NCBI GenBank assembly: GCA_947628675.1
Contig: CANRAR010000015.1
Span: forward strand, 1 to 34,792
Reading direction: 5' to 3'
Origin: an uncultured Clostridia bacterium
GTDB taxonomy: Bacteria; Bacillota; Clostridia; Christensenellales; Borkfalkiaceae
DNA: 34,792 nt
Under the pieces are notes generated by a model. The model did not search any database. It was not told the DNA's origin and was given only the letters and a program-made list of their open reading frames with translations. Position 1 is the stretch's first letter. Every line of letters starts with the position of its first letter. The position numbers and the translations under genes are program-made. Positions 1-7,379 of this stretch are shown here, one piece after another.

Positions 1-19
1 TCGCTAAATTATAAAAGTA

Positions 20-60
20 AATCCGAACCATTCACTCGTTACGAGTATTTGGTTCGGATT
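20..60 (-). terminator. Hairpin terminator after tRNA-Leu(AAG)
   Basis: An 11-base inverted repeat (20-30 against 50-60) encloses a second inner inverted repeat (34-39 against 41-46). On the minus strand it begins 10 bases past the tRNA 3' end and is followed by a T-rich stretch. Position and shape fit an intrinsic terminator, although the T tract is interrupted. Confidence 0.55.
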
Positions 61-69
61 ATACTGACT

Positions 70-153
70 TGGTGCGGACGACAGGAGTTGAACCTGCACG
101 GTCATCCCACAAGATCCTTAGTCTTGCGCGTCTGCCAATTCCGCCACGTCCGC
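70..153 (-). tRNA. tRNA-Leu, anticodon AAG
   Basis: The minus strand folds into a class II tRNA of 84 nt with the CCA end encoded (70-72) and discriminator A at 73. The acceptor stem pairs GCGGACG with CGTCCGC. The anticodon stem CAAGA/TCTTG is perfect and its loop CTAAGGA places AAG at positions 34-36 with G37, and the T arm is canonical. It would read CUU and, if A34 is deaminated to inosine, CUC and CUA. A strong promoter (179-207) and a hairpin (20-60) make it a stand-alone transcription unit. Most bacteria use GAG for this codon box, so an A34 gene is less usual. Confidence 0.93.
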
Positions 154-178
154 ATGGCTTCTTGGAAACAGCTTACAT

Positions 179-207
179 ATTGTAACGCATCGCGGGAGAA
201 AAGTCAA
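179..207 (-). promoter_or_regulatory. Promoter for tRNA-Leu(AAG)
   Basis: The minus strand reads TTGACT (202-207), a 17-base spacer, then TACAAT (179-184). The predicted start near 172 lies about 19 nt before the mature tRNA end. It sits just past the stop codon of the transglycosylase gene. Confidence 0.8.
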
Positions 208-210
208 GTT

Positions 211-741
211 TTATCCATAGTAAAATTCATAAATTTTCCTGAATTTTGCGATTTTTTTCAAGTACTCCCGCGTCTCGGCGTACGGAACCGCCTTCAACGT
301 AATGCCGTCTGCGGAAAGTTCGGGGTCGGCAAGCCAGCGCGAAACCGTCCCTTCGCCCGCATTGTAGGCGGCGAGCGCCGTCTCCGTGCACGAAAACCGC
401 CCGCACAGATACCCGAGATATTTGCACCCGAGAAGGACGTTGTACTCCCCCTCTTTCAGCCGTTCTGGCTCGTATGCGATGCGTTCGCGGGCGCACACGA
501 ACTGCGCCGTCGCGGGCAAAAGTTGCATGAGCCCGATGGCGCCCGCCTCGCTCACGGCGTCCTCCTCGAAGCCGCTCTCCGCCTTCATGAGGGCATAAAC
601 GAGGGCGGGCTCCTGCCCGCTCCCCTTCACCGTCTCAAAATACGGGCGCGGATACCCCGCCCGCACCGCAAAGTACAAGATGAGCGCGAGCAGCGCCGCG
701 CCGAACCCCGCACCCACCCAAATGAAAAACCGCCTCTTCAC
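211..741 (-). CDS. Membrane-anchored lytic transglycosylase (SLT family)
   Basis: This 176-residue protein cleaves the MurNAc-GlcNAc bond of peptidoglycan non-hydrolytically (GH23/SLT fold). An uncleaved-signal or anchor helix covers residues about 8-26, so the catalytic domain lies outside the membrane. Visible motifs are the catalytic glutamate in KAESGF (E55), GLMQLLPATA (70-79) and AAYNAG (124-129), all in the expected order. Length is typical of small Firmicute SLT proteins. The first available start is GTG at 741 with no clear ribosome-binding site, so expression may depend on coupling to coaE 78 bases upstream. It is the last gene of the polA-coaE-SLT run. The family is clear; the exact cellular role is inferred. 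Confidence 0.88.
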   Translation of the reverse strand: MKRRFFIWVGAGFGAALLALILYFAVRAGYPRPYFETVKGSGQEPALVYALMKAESGFEEDAVSEAGAIGLMQLLPATAQFVCARERIAYEPERLKEGEYNVLLGCKYLGYLCGRFSCTETALAAYNAGEGTVSRWLADPELSADGITLKAVPYAETREYLKKIAKFRKIYEFYYG

Positions 742-819
742 ATTGCACAGTATGCGTAAAAAGGCGGAAACTTTCTCTGAGATATCGAACTATAAAATAC
801 TAAACCACATGATACTAAA

Positions 820-1401
820 TCATAAAATGCCGAAATGGTGCAGAGCGGCCGAGGCGCCTTCTTCGAGCGACTGCGGCGTACCGTCGTTTTCGATGAGAAA
901 GCAATCTTTGCCGTCCAACTTTGCCGCGTCGAGTTGCGCCGCCATGCGCGCCTTGATCTCCTCCTCGCCGAGCCCGTCGCGCAAGCGGACGGAGGCGATG
1001 CGCTGCTCCATCGGTCTGCGTAAAGCGATGACGCCGTCGAACAGCCCTTCGAGGTGCTCCTCGAAGAGCAGAGGCACCTCGCCGAAACTTACGGGGTGCG
1101 CCGACATCTCGCCGAGCAGCCGCTCCATGATGGCGGGGTGGGCGATCTCGTCGAGGCGCCGCCGCGCCGCCCCGTCCGAAAAAACTTTCCGCGTCAATTT
1201 TCCCTTGTCGATCGCCCCATTTTCGCAGCAATCGGGGAAATTTTCGGCGAGGCGCCGCAAATATGCCGCGTCCGTCCAGAGGCGCGCGGAAATTTCGTCG
1301 CACGAGAAAACGGCGTAGCCGTAGCCCCGCAAAATGGCGCAGAGTGCGCTCTTTCCGCTTCCGATGCCGCCCGTCACGGCGATCTTCTTACTTTGCATCA
1401 T
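820..1401 (-). CDS. coaE: Dephospho-CoA kinase
   Basis: CoaE phosphorylates dephospho-CoA in the last step of coenzyme A synthesis. The protein is about 193 residues, the normal family length. It opens with a P-loop GGIGSGKS (residues 11-18), followed by the CDEIS segment, the EIAHPAIMERL motif and the LLFEE substrate-binding motif. Two adjacent ATG codons (1401 and 1398) are possible starts, and both lie inside the last codons of polA, giving an overlap of 11-14 bases and probable translational coupling. A polA-coaE pairing (with or without mutM) is common in Firmicutes. A longer start further upstream in polA is less likely because family members begin right before the P-loop. Confidence 0.93.
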   Translation of the reverse strand: MMQSKKIAVTGGIGSGKSALCAILRGYGYAVFSCDEISARLWTDAAYLRRLAENFPDCCENGAIDKGKLTRKVFSDGAARRRLDEIAHPAIMERLLGEMSAHPVSFGEVPLLFEEHLEGLFDGVIALRRPMEQRIASVRLRDGLGEEEIKARMAAQLDAAKLDGKDCFLIENDGTPQSLEEGASAALHHFGIL

Positions 1402-3937
1402 ACCAACTCTTGCCCGTGGAGACGTCCGCAATCAGCGGAACTTTGAGCGCCACCGCGCCCTCCATCTCCTCCTTCAATGCCTGTTCGGCGCGCTCCGCCT
1501 CCCCGAGCGGCGCGTCGAGCACCAACTCGTCGTGGACTTGCAACACCATCTGCGCCTTCAGCCCGTCGCGCGCGAGCCGCTCAAATACGCGCAGCATGGC
1601 GATCTTGATGATGTCCGCCGCGCTCCCTTGAAGCGGCATATTCATCGCCGCGCGCTCGCCGAAGGAGCGGATGTTATAATTGGGCGATTTCAGTTCGGGA
1701 ATAAACCGTTTCCGCCCGAGAATGGTCGTCACGTACCCCTGCTCCTTGGCGGTTTGCACGTTGGCGTCCATATATTCCTTGACCTCGGGGTGCGAGGCGA
1801 AATATTTCGTGATGTAGTCCTGCGCCTCATTCGGCGAGCAGCCGAGATCCTTTGCAAGCCCGAACGCGCTCATGCCGTAGATGATGCCGAAGTTGATGAC
1901 CTTCGCGCGGCGGCGCATGGCGGGAGTCACGTCCTTGAGGTTCGCGTTGAAGATGCGCGCGGCCGTCGCGGCGTGGATGTCCTCGCCCTCGTTGTACGCT
2001 TTGAGGAGCGCCTTGCAGTCCGAAAAATGCGCCAAGAGCCGCAGTTCGATCTGCGAATAATCGGCGTCGATGAAGATGTTCCCCTCGCGCGCGATGAAGA
2101 GTTTCCTCAGTTCCCGCCCCATGTCGGTGCGCACGGGGATATTCTGCAAGTTGGGGTTGGCGCTCGAGAGCCGCCCCGTCGTCGTCATCATCTGGTTGTA
2201 CGTCGTGTGCACGATGCCCCCCGCGGCGAGCGGGCGGATGCCGTCGATGTAGGTGGACTGCAACTTCTGCACTTCGCGGTAGCGGAGAATGAGCCGCGCG
2301 ATCTCGTGCTCCTCCGCGAGTTTTTCCAGCACGTCGGCGCTCGTGGAGAACCCGCCGCGCACGTTCCGCTTGATGCCCTGCGCATCGTAGCCGAGTTTTT
2401 CAAACAAAATTTCCGAGAGTTGGAAGGGAGAATTGAGGTTGAACGACCCCACCCCCGCGAGTTCGAAGATGCGCTCGGAGAGTTCTTTGAGTTCGGCGTT
2501 GAACTTATCGGAAAACTCGGGGAACTTCTCCATATCCACGCGCACCCCCACGCGCTCCATCTCGTAGAGAACGCGCTCGAGGGGCAATTCCAACTCGCGG
2601 TACAATTTTTCCTCCGCCGTCCCCTGAAGCGATCTCATCGCGTCGTCGTAGGTGTAGTGCACCCCCATCCCGAGACATTCGGGCGGCAACCCGAAATCCT
2701 TCACGAAGTCCTCCGCTGTGAGCGACCGCTGGTTGGAGTTTGCAAGATAGCGGAGAAGCGAAACGTCCTCGATCGTGCAGGAAGGCGTCACGTTTATTTC
2801 GGAGAGCCTATGCATGAGCGCCTTAGCATCGGCGGCGTACGCCACCTTCCCCGCGGAGAAGAGCGCTGAAAAGAGCGTGGCAAAGTCGTGGAAGAAAAAT
2901 CCGTTGTCGAGGAAGGTCTCGCGGATGGGCAAAATGTATTCCTTCCCGTCAAAGGAGATGTGGCAGGCCTTCTTATCCGAGGCGAAGGCGAATTTTTTGA
3001 CGTGCTTCACCTCCTCGAGGAGCCCGCCCAAATCGCTGCACACGATCACCTGAACCTCGGGGCGGTGCGCCTCGCCGAAGTAATCGCCGTCCACGAGGGA
3101 GCGGAACTCCAGCCGCTGGAAATACGCGCGCGCCTCCTCGGGGAAGGGCAGCGAAAACGTGCAGTCCTCCTTGCGGAGGGTGAGCGGCACGTTGGTATCG
3201 ATGGTCGCAAGCGTATGCGAAAGGCGCGCCGAATCCTCGCTTGCGGCGAGTTTTACGGCGACGGCGGGCGCGAGTTTTCCGAGGTTTTGGTAGACGCCGT
3301 CGAGGCTCGCGTACTCCCGAAGGAGCGAGAGCGCGGTCTTGGGCCCGATGCCCTTGACCCCGGGGATGTTATCCGATGCATCCCCCATGAGCGACTTTTC
3401 CTCCACGATCTGCCACGGCTCCAAGCCCACTTTTTCAAAGAAATTTTCGGCGGTGAGAACATCCACATCGCTCACGCCGCGGCGGGTAAAGCAGATGTTC
3501 ACGTGCTCCTTCACGAGTTGATAGGCGTCGCGGTCGCCCGTGTAGATGAAGGTCTCCACGCCGCCGAACCTGCGGGAGAGCGTCCCGATGATGTCGTCCG
3601 CCTCGTAGCCCGCGAGTTCCACCGTGCGGATGCCCATGGCCTGCAACAACTCCTTGAGAATGGGCACTTGCACGACGAGTTCCTGCGGCATGGGCTTCCG
3701 CGTCCCCTTGTAGTCCTTGTACATTTTATGGCGGAAGGTCGGTTCGTGCACGTCGAAGGCGACGGCAAAGTAGTCGGGCTTCCTATCCTCGATGATCTTC
3801 AAGATGAGCTTCACGAAGCCGAAAATGCCGTTGGTGGGGAGCCCGTCCTTGGTGGTGAAGATGCCCATCGCGTAGAAGGCGCGGTTGAGAAGGCTGTTGC
3901 CGTCGATGAGAATAAACGTCTGTAAATTTTTATCCAT
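1388..3937 (-). CDS. polA: DNA polymerase I
   Basis: PolA processes Okazaki fragments and fills repair gaps. The 849-residue protein has an N-terminal 5'-3' exonuclease domain (1 to about 290), a central 3'-5' exonuclease-like domain and a C-terminal polymerase domain. Polymerase motifs are motif A DADYSQIELR (about 624), motif B with RRAKVINFGIIYG (about 676-688) and motif C QVHDE (800-804). The central domain lacks the DxE metal-binding motif: the equivalent strand reads FAFASDKK, so proofreading is probably lost, as in Bacillus PolA. The start at MDKNLQTF is chosen because family homology begins there; the in-frame ATG at 4012 lies upstream of the promoter. That promoter ends only 7 bases before the ATG, so the message may be leaderless. 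It heads the coaE/SLT operon. Confidence 0.95.
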   Translation of the reverse strand: MDKNLQTFILIDGNSLLNRAFYAMGIFTTKDGLPTNGIFGFVKLILKIIEDRKPDYFAVAFDVHEPTFRHKMYKDYKGTRKPMPQELVVQVPILKELLQAMGIRTVELAGYEADDIIGTLSRRFGGVETFIYTGDRDAYQLVKEHVNICFTRRGVSDVDVLTAENFFEKVGLEPWQIVEEKSLMGDASDNIPGVKGIGPKTALSLLREYASLDGVYQNLGKLAPAVAVKLAASEDSARLSHTLATIDTNVPLTLRKEDCTFSLPFPEEARAYFQRLEFRSLVDGDYFGEAHRPEVQVIVCSDLGGLLEEVKHVKKFAFASDKKACHISFDGKEYILPIRETFLDNGFFFHDFATLFSALFSAGKVAYAADAKALMHRLSEINVTPSCTIEDVSLLRYLANSNQRSLTAEDFVKDFGLPPECLGMGVHYTYDDAMRSLQGTAEEKLYRELELPLERVLYEMERVGVRVDMEKFPEFSDKFNAELKELSERIFELAGVGSFNLNSPFQLSEILFEKLGYDAQGIKRNVRGGFSTSADVLEKLAEEHEIARLILRYREVQKLQSTYIDGIRPLAAGGIVHTTYNQMMTTTGRLSSANPNLQNIPVRTDMGRELRKLFIAREGNIFIDADYSQIELRLLAHFSDCKALLKAYNEGEDIHAATAARIFNANLKDVTPAMRRRAKVINFGIIYGMSAFGLAKDLGCSPNEAQDYITKYFASHPEVKEYMDANVQTAKEQGYVTTILGRKRFIPELKSPNYNIRSFGERAAMNMPLQGSAADIIKIAMLRVFERLARDGLKAQMVLQVHDELVLDAPLGEAERAEQALKEEMEGAVALKVPLIADVSTGKSWYDAK

Positions 3938-3943
3938 AAAATT

Positions 3944-3972
3944 ATTGTAACACGCTTTGCTGTTTTTTGCAA
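3944..3972 (-). promoter_or_regulatory. polA promoter, close to the start codon
   Basis: TTGCAA (3967-3972), 17 bases, TACAAT (3944-3949) on the minus strand. The -10 box ends 7 bases before the polA ATG (3937), which places transcription start on or next to the A of the start codon. No Shine-Dalgarno sequence lies between the box and the ATG. Confidence 0.7.
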
Positions 3973-3990
3973 GAATATCGGAAAAATCGC

Positions 3991-4019
3991 TTGCAATTTC
4001 CCCACAAATCATATATAAT
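3991..4019 (+). promoter_or_regulatory. Promoter for tRNA-Leu(CAA)
   Basis: TTGCAA (3991-3996), 17 bases, TATAAT (4014-4019). Start near 4026, a few bases before the mature tRNA. It diverges from the polA promoter, and the two -35 boxes are about 20 bases apart. Confidence 0.8.
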
Positions 4020-4030
4020 TTGAATGCTTC

Positions 4031-4117
4031 GCCGGTGTGGTGGAATTGGCAGACGCGCTGGACTCAAAATCCTGTGGTAGTGATACCGTATCGGTTCGAC
4101 CCCGATCACCGGCACCA
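4031..4117 (+). tRNA. tRNA-Leu, anticodon CAA
   Basis: An 87-nt class II tRNA with acceptor stem GCCGGTG/CACCGGC, discriminator A (4114) and encoded CCA (4115-4117). The anticodon loop CTCAAAA gives anticodon CAA, which reads UUG. The anticodon stem CTGGA/TCCTG contains one T-T apposition where relatives usually have a pair. The long variable arm and T loop TTCGACC are intact. Confidence 0.93.
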
Positions 4118-4157
4118 AAAAAACGGACGGCAATAAGCCGCCCGTTTTTTTGGTGCC
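4111..4157 (+). terminator. Terminator of tRNA-Leu(CAA), extended inverted repeat
   Basis: Arms 4111-4131 and 4137-4157 pair over 21 positions with one mismatch around the loop AATAA. The right arm holds a T7 run (4145-4151), giving a good intrinsic terminator on the plus strand. The left arm includes the last seven bases of the tRNA, and GGTGCC at 4152-4157 copies the complement of the tRNA 3' end. Confidence 0.8.
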
Positions 4158-4405
4158 GTACAAAGCGGGGTCGATTTTCGACCCCGCCCCGCGCGCACTA
4201 TTCGTCTACTAAGCGCGGCACGAGCGCGTAAGCGCGAAGTATCACCGCAATTTTGCCGATGGTCGATTTTCGACCTCGCCCCGCGCGCACTTCGTCGGCG
4301 CAAACTTCGCTTTGAGCCCTTCCCGCAAACGGCAAGGGCAACCGCGCTCCGTTGCGCCTCCTCTTCCCGAAAAATCTTTGCTACGCAAATCTTTTTCGGG
4401 AGCAA
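4158..4405 (-). repeat. Dispersed GC-rich repeat block R1 (gene-free)
   Basis: No gene is seen here. The block contains two copies of a small hairpin, GGGGTCGA-TTT-TCGACCCC (4167-4185) and GGTCGA-TTT-TCGACC (4261-4275). Each is followed by CGCCCCGCGCGCACT or a one-base variant. A further hairpin lies at 4366-4400 (CCCGAAAAA/TTTTTCGGG arms with an inner TTTGC/GCAAA). In reverse complement, the modules GTGCCGCGCTTAGTAGA, GCGCGGGGC and the 4366-4400 hairpin plus GAAGAGGAGGC reappear in the block at 32820-33060, so this is one copy of a dispersed family. Confidence 0.75.
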
Positions 4406-4417
4406 TAGGTTCGTAAA

Positions 4418-4831
4418 CTATATTCTCGCGTCGCGGTCGCCGATCGTCGTCTTCAACTGCAAGAGGAGCGCATCGATTTTCTTGTTGGGTTCGTTGGGCT
4501 CCGTCTTTTCAAAGCAGATACGAAGATCCTCGATGAGATCCTTGATCTTCAAGTCGTAATCGCGGATCTTGCCGTCCTCGGACGGAATGAGATACTTGAT
4601 GCGCTCCTTGATCTTGCGGAGTTCATCGAGCAGCACGTCGCTGTTTTTTGCATACTCCACGAGCGCGGCGGCATCCCGCTCGTTCTCCGCGATGAGCGTT
4701 CTATCGTCCTTTTTCTTATCGGCATTCTTGTTGCGCTTGCCGAATTTACGGATGAGCACGATCCCGCAGATGACGATGAGCGCCCCCACCGACACCGATA
4801 CCGAGATCGCAACCACTTGCCAAAGTTCCAT
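4418..4831 (-). CDS. Small single-pass membrane protein, unknown function
   Basis: I do not recognise a family. The 137-residue product starts MELWQVVAIS. It has one transmembrane helix at about residues 5-27 followed by a basic stop-transfer segment (RKFGKRNKN), so the rest should be cytoplasmic. The remainder is highly charged, and helix-forming stretches (about 45-125) suggest a coiled coil. The start at 4831 is set by a strong GGAGG site six bases upstream and its own promoter (4860-4888). It diverges from the DUF1848 gene with about 136 bases between start codons. Helical membrane-anchored adaptors of cell-division or envelope machinery have a similar shape, but that is only analogy. Confidence 0.75.
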   Translation of the reverse strand: MELWQVVAISVSVSVGALIVICGIVLIRKFGKRNKNADKKKDDRTLIAENERDAAALVEYAKNSDVLLDELRKIKERIKYLIPSEDGKIRDYDLKIKDLIEDLRICFEKTEPNEPNKKIDALLLQLKTTIGDRDARI

Positions 4832-4859
4832 ACTTGCCTCCGCACCCGAACTATGCACC

Positions 4860-4888
4860 ATTATAGCAAATCGCGGCGAGCCCGTCAA
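4860..4888 (-). promoter_or_regulatory. Promoter of the small membrane protein gene
   Basis: TTGACG (4883-4888), 17 bases, TATAAT (4860-4865) on the minus strand. It gives a short leader carrying GGAGG before the ATG at 4831. Confidence 0.8.
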
Positions 4889-4922
4889 GCCCGTACGCAC
4901 CGCGGAAAAAGTTTGTTTTTGC

Positions 4923-4951
4923 TTGAATTCCCCGCGCGCAAGCGGTATAAT
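4923..4951 (+). promoter_or_regulatory. Promoter of the DUF1848 gene
   Basis: TTGAAT (4923-4928), 17 bases, TATAAT (4946-4951), followed within 20 bases by GGAGGGAG and the ATG at 4968. The leader is only about 10 nt. Confidence 0.8.
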
Positions 4952-4967
4952 ATGGGCGGAGGGAGAT

Positions 4968-5906
4968 ATGATCTTGAGCGTGGGCACACGGACGGACATC
5001 GTCAATCACTACGGGGATTGGCTCATGGAGCGCTTTCGGGAGGGCTACGTCTATCAGCGCAACCCCCTCTTCCCCAATCGCGTCAACAGTTATCTCCTCG
5101 CGCCCGATAAGATAGACGCCATCTACTTCTGCTCCAAAAATTATGCCCCCTTTCTGGGAAACGCCGCCAAACTCGCGCGCGAATACCGCACGATGTTCCA
5201 CTATACGATCACGGGCTACGGAGCTGATTTGGAGCCCAACATTCCCCCCGCGGAAGAGGGCATCCGCACCCTTTTAACGCTCGCCTCCATCGTCGGCGCA
5301 GAGAAGGTCGTCTGGCGGTACGACCCCGTTCTCCTCACGGAAAATTACACCGCAGAACGGCATTTTGAGACCTTTGAACGCATCGCCGCCGCGCTTTCGG
5401 GGAAGATCGGGCGGTGCATCTTCGGCTTTGTGGAGGCGCACCACGCCCTCCGCGATGCCGTAGCGGGGCTCGTTTCCATCACGATGCAGGCGGAAGAGCA
5501 GATGGCGGCGAAATTTGCCGAGATCGCGCGGAAATACGGCTTCGTCCCGCAGATGTGCAGGAGCCTTCCGAAGTACGAAAAGTACGGCATCGACACGCGG
5601 GGCTGTGTGCGCCTCGACCTCTTGGGACGGGCGAACGGGTGCGCCTTCCGCGACGTCAAGCACAAGGGCAACCGCCGCAGGTGCCTGTGCATCGAGAGCC
5701 GCGACGTCGGCGCATACGATACCTGCCCCAACCTATGCAGGTATTGCTACGCCAATACCAATGCAGAGTTAGTTCGCGCCAACATGGCGCAGCACGACGT
5801 GCACTCCCCCCTCCTCATCGGGACGCTCAAACCGACGGACATCCTCATGCAGGGGTTGCAGGAACGCTATTTGAAGGACGACGGCGGACAACTCTCCCTG
5901 TTCTGA
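4968..5906 (+). CDS. DUF1848 family protein with C-terminal CX3CX2C
   Basis: This 312-residue protein resembles the DUF1848 family, which is widespread in anaerobes and of unknown function. It opens ILSVGTRTDI and keeps the family's typical arrangement: a Lys/Asn-rich segment after the first strands, TGYGADLEPNIP in the middle and the RGCVRLDL segment. Its C-terminal third carries several cysteines ending in CPNLCRYC (C253, C257, C260). That CX3CX2C spacing matches the radical-SAM iron-sulfur signature, but its position near the C-terminus is unlike canonical radical-SAM enzymes. The start is fixed by GGAGGGAG just upstream and by the promoter. It is the only protein gene on the plus strand besides rplI and is monocistronic. 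Function is not assigned. Confidence 0.82.
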   Translation: MILSVGTRTDIVNHYGDWLMERFREGYVYQRNPLFPNRVNSYLLAPDKIDAIYFCSKNYAPFLGNAAKLAREYRTMFHYTITGYGADLEPNIPPAEEGIRTLLTLASIVGAEKVVWRYDPVLLTENYTAERHFETFERIAAALSGKIGRCIFGFVEAHHALRDAVAGLVSITMQAEEQMAAKFAEIARKYGFVPQMCRSLPKYEKYGIDTRGCVRLDLLGRANGCAFRDVKHKGNRRRCLCIESRDVGAYDTCPNLCRYCYANTNAELVRANMAQHDVHSPLLIGTLKPTDILMQGLQERYLKDDGGQLSLF

Positions 5907-5935
5907 ATAAATTTGCGCCCGCGCAAAAAATGCTG

Positions 5936-5966
5936 CGCCCGACCGCTTTTGCGGTCGGGCGTAATT
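5936..5966. terminator. Bidirectional terminator between convergent genes
   Basis: A perfect 11-bp stem, CGCCCGACCGC (5936-5946) against GCGGTCGGGCG (5951-5961), has a TTTT loop. On the plus strand it is followed by TAATTTTTATT. On the minus strand a T6 run follows after a short gap. It separates the DUF1848 gene from the convergent methyltransferase gene. Confidence 0.85.
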
Positions 5967-5967
5967 T

Positions 5968-6843
5968 TTATTCGACTTTTTTGATCTTTGCGAGGAAGAA
6001 CCCCTCGTACTCCCGCGTCGGGCACACGCACAACGTTCCCGCGCCGCTCGGCAGGAGCGGAAGCCCTTCCAACGGCTCGATGGGTTGAAGAACGGCGCCG
6101 CTGCCGAGGCACTTCTCCAAAATTTCCTCGTTCTCCTGCCGCAGCACGGAACACGTGGAATACACCATTTCGCCTCCCTTTTTGAGGAGGCGCAGCGCCT
6201 TTTTCAGCAATTTTTCCTGCAACGCCGCACAGCGCAAGAGGTAACTCTCCGAGAAGCGCGTCGGCTTACAGGGAGACAGCGTTCCGCTCCCCGTGCAGGG
6301 GGCGTCGAGCAAAATTTTGTCGAAGGAAAATGCGTCGTCGAGCGCGAGCGCGTCGCACTTTAACGCCGTCACCCGCCCCGCACCCTGCCGCGCGAGGTTG
6401 TAGCGGAGGCGCTCGAAGCGAACGCCGTCCCGCTCGCAGGCGGTGATGAGCGCCTTTCCCCCCGAGAGCGCATAGAGCTCGGTCGTCTTGCCGCCGGGGG
6501 CGGCGGTCATATCGAGCACCGTCTCGCCCGCCGCGGGCGAGAGGTAGAGGGGCGGCAACATGGAGGAGAGGCTCTGCAAATAAATTTCGCCGTTTTTATA
6601 CAGTTCCGTCTCGCGCAGGGCGTCCTCGCGCGCCCCCTCGACGAGGTAGGCGTCCGCATACCATTTGGCGCGCCGCGCCTCGATGCCACGTTCCGCGAGC
6701 CGTGCCGCGGGGTCGCCCTTTCCCCTGACGGGATTGTAGCGGAAGGAAACGATCCGCTCGGCGGCATACCCTTCTTCGATCGCCGCCGTCTGCGCGTCCC
6801 CGTACTGTTTGAGAAGGAGGTCGTGTAACTCCCGCGGGATCAT
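5968..6843 (-). CDS. RNA m5C methyltransferase (RsmB/RsmF, NOP2/Sun family)
   Basis: The 291-residue protein is a SAM-dependent cytosine-5 RNA methyltransferase. Visible motifs are the SAM loop APGGKTT (115-121), the DAPCTGSG motif with one catalytic cysteine (C183) and the STCSV motif with the second (C231). This double-cysteine arrangement is specific to the NOP2/Sun family. It lacks the long N-terminal NusB-like domain of RsmB and the extended C-terminal RNA-binding part of RsmF, so the substrate (probably 16S rRNA) is not settled. The ATG at 6843 overlaps the flavodoxin stop codon as ATGA, which argues for coupled translation and for this start over the in-frame ATG six codons upstream. 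Confidence 0.88.
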   Translation of the reverse strand: MIPRELHDLLLKQYGDAQTAAIEEGYAAERIVSFRYNPVRGKGDPAARLAERGIEARRAKWYADAYLVEGAREDALRETELYKNGEIYLQSLSSMLPPLYLSPAAGETVLDMTAAPGGKTTELYALSGGKALITACERDGVRFERLRYNLARQGAGRVTALKCDALALDDAFSFDKILLDAPCTGSGTLSPCKPTRFSESYLLRCAALQEKLLKKALRLLKKGGEMVYSTCSVLRQENEEILEKCLGSGAVLQPIEPLEGLPLLPSGAGTLCVCPTREYEGFFLAKIKKVE

Positions 6844-7313
6844 TGGATGAGCGCAAGCCATTCCTTGATGGCGCTATCGGGCGTCACCTGTTTGTGCTCC
6901 TCGAATTTCACGTTGAGCACGGGGCCGACCTCCGCGCCGCGCAGCGCCTTGCGGAAGTCGCTCGGCGTATGCCCGAGCCAACCGCCGTTCGTCGCAAAGG
7001 GAAACACCTTTTTGCCCTTGAGGCTGCAATTTTTGAGGAATGTACGCACCGCGGGCGCATAGGTGTACCACCACACGGGCGTCCCCACGATGACGGTATC
7101 GTACTTGCTCCAATCGATGGCGATTGGCTCGATCTGCGGGAGATACCCGCTCTCCACCTCCTTCTTCCCGAGGCTGACGAGCACGTCGTAATCGTCGGGG
7201 TAGGGCTTCACCGTCTTGATCTCCGCAACGTCCGCGCGGAGCGTCCGCGCGATCCTCAGCGCCACCGAGCGCGTGTTGCCGCCGATCGTGTAATATACAA
7301 CGAGTTTTTTCAT
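6840..7313 (-). CDS. Flavodoxin-like protein
   Basis: This 157-residue protein is close to the usual flavodoxin size. It begins KLVVYYTIGGNTR, in which TIGGNTR (residues 9-15) forms the FMN phosphate-binding loop. The GTPVWWYTYAP segment is the aromatic FMN loop typical of the NAD(P)H-dependent, long-aromatic-loop flavodoxin family. Such proteins carry electrons or reduce quinones, and the partner cannot be read from sequence. The start at 7313 has GGAGG eight bases upstream; an in-frame ATG at 7361 is less likely because homology begins at KLVVYY. The gene sits 66 bases after the COG0523 fusion gene and overlaps the methyltransferase start by four bases. Its own promoter is not obvious. Confidence 0.87.
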   Translation of the reverse strand: MKKLVVYYTIGGNTRSVALRIARTLRADVAEIKTVKPYPDDYDVLVSLGKKEVESGYLPQIEPIAIDWSKYDTVIVGTPVWWYTYAPAVRTFLKNCSLKGKKVFPFATNGGWLGHTPSDFRKALRGAEVGPVLNVKFEEHKQVTPDSAIKEWLALIQ

Positions 7314-7379
7314 AGCGTCCTCCGATATGCTTCCCTTTATCATATTTGATTGCATCCGCAAATCATGCCTGTCAAAAAA

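Noticed and set aside
1398-1431. Longer coaE start at 1431
   Set aside because: It would add about ten residues ahead of a P-loop that normally lies near the N-terminus and would deepen the overlap with polA.
4030-4060. tRNA-Leu(CAA) as a pseudogene because of the T-T apposition in the anticodon stem
   Set aside because: All other stems, the CCA end, the promoter and the terminator are intact.
7339-7375. TTGACA and TATGAT upstream of the flavodoxin gene
   Set aside because: The boxes are 25 bases apart, too far for one promoter.
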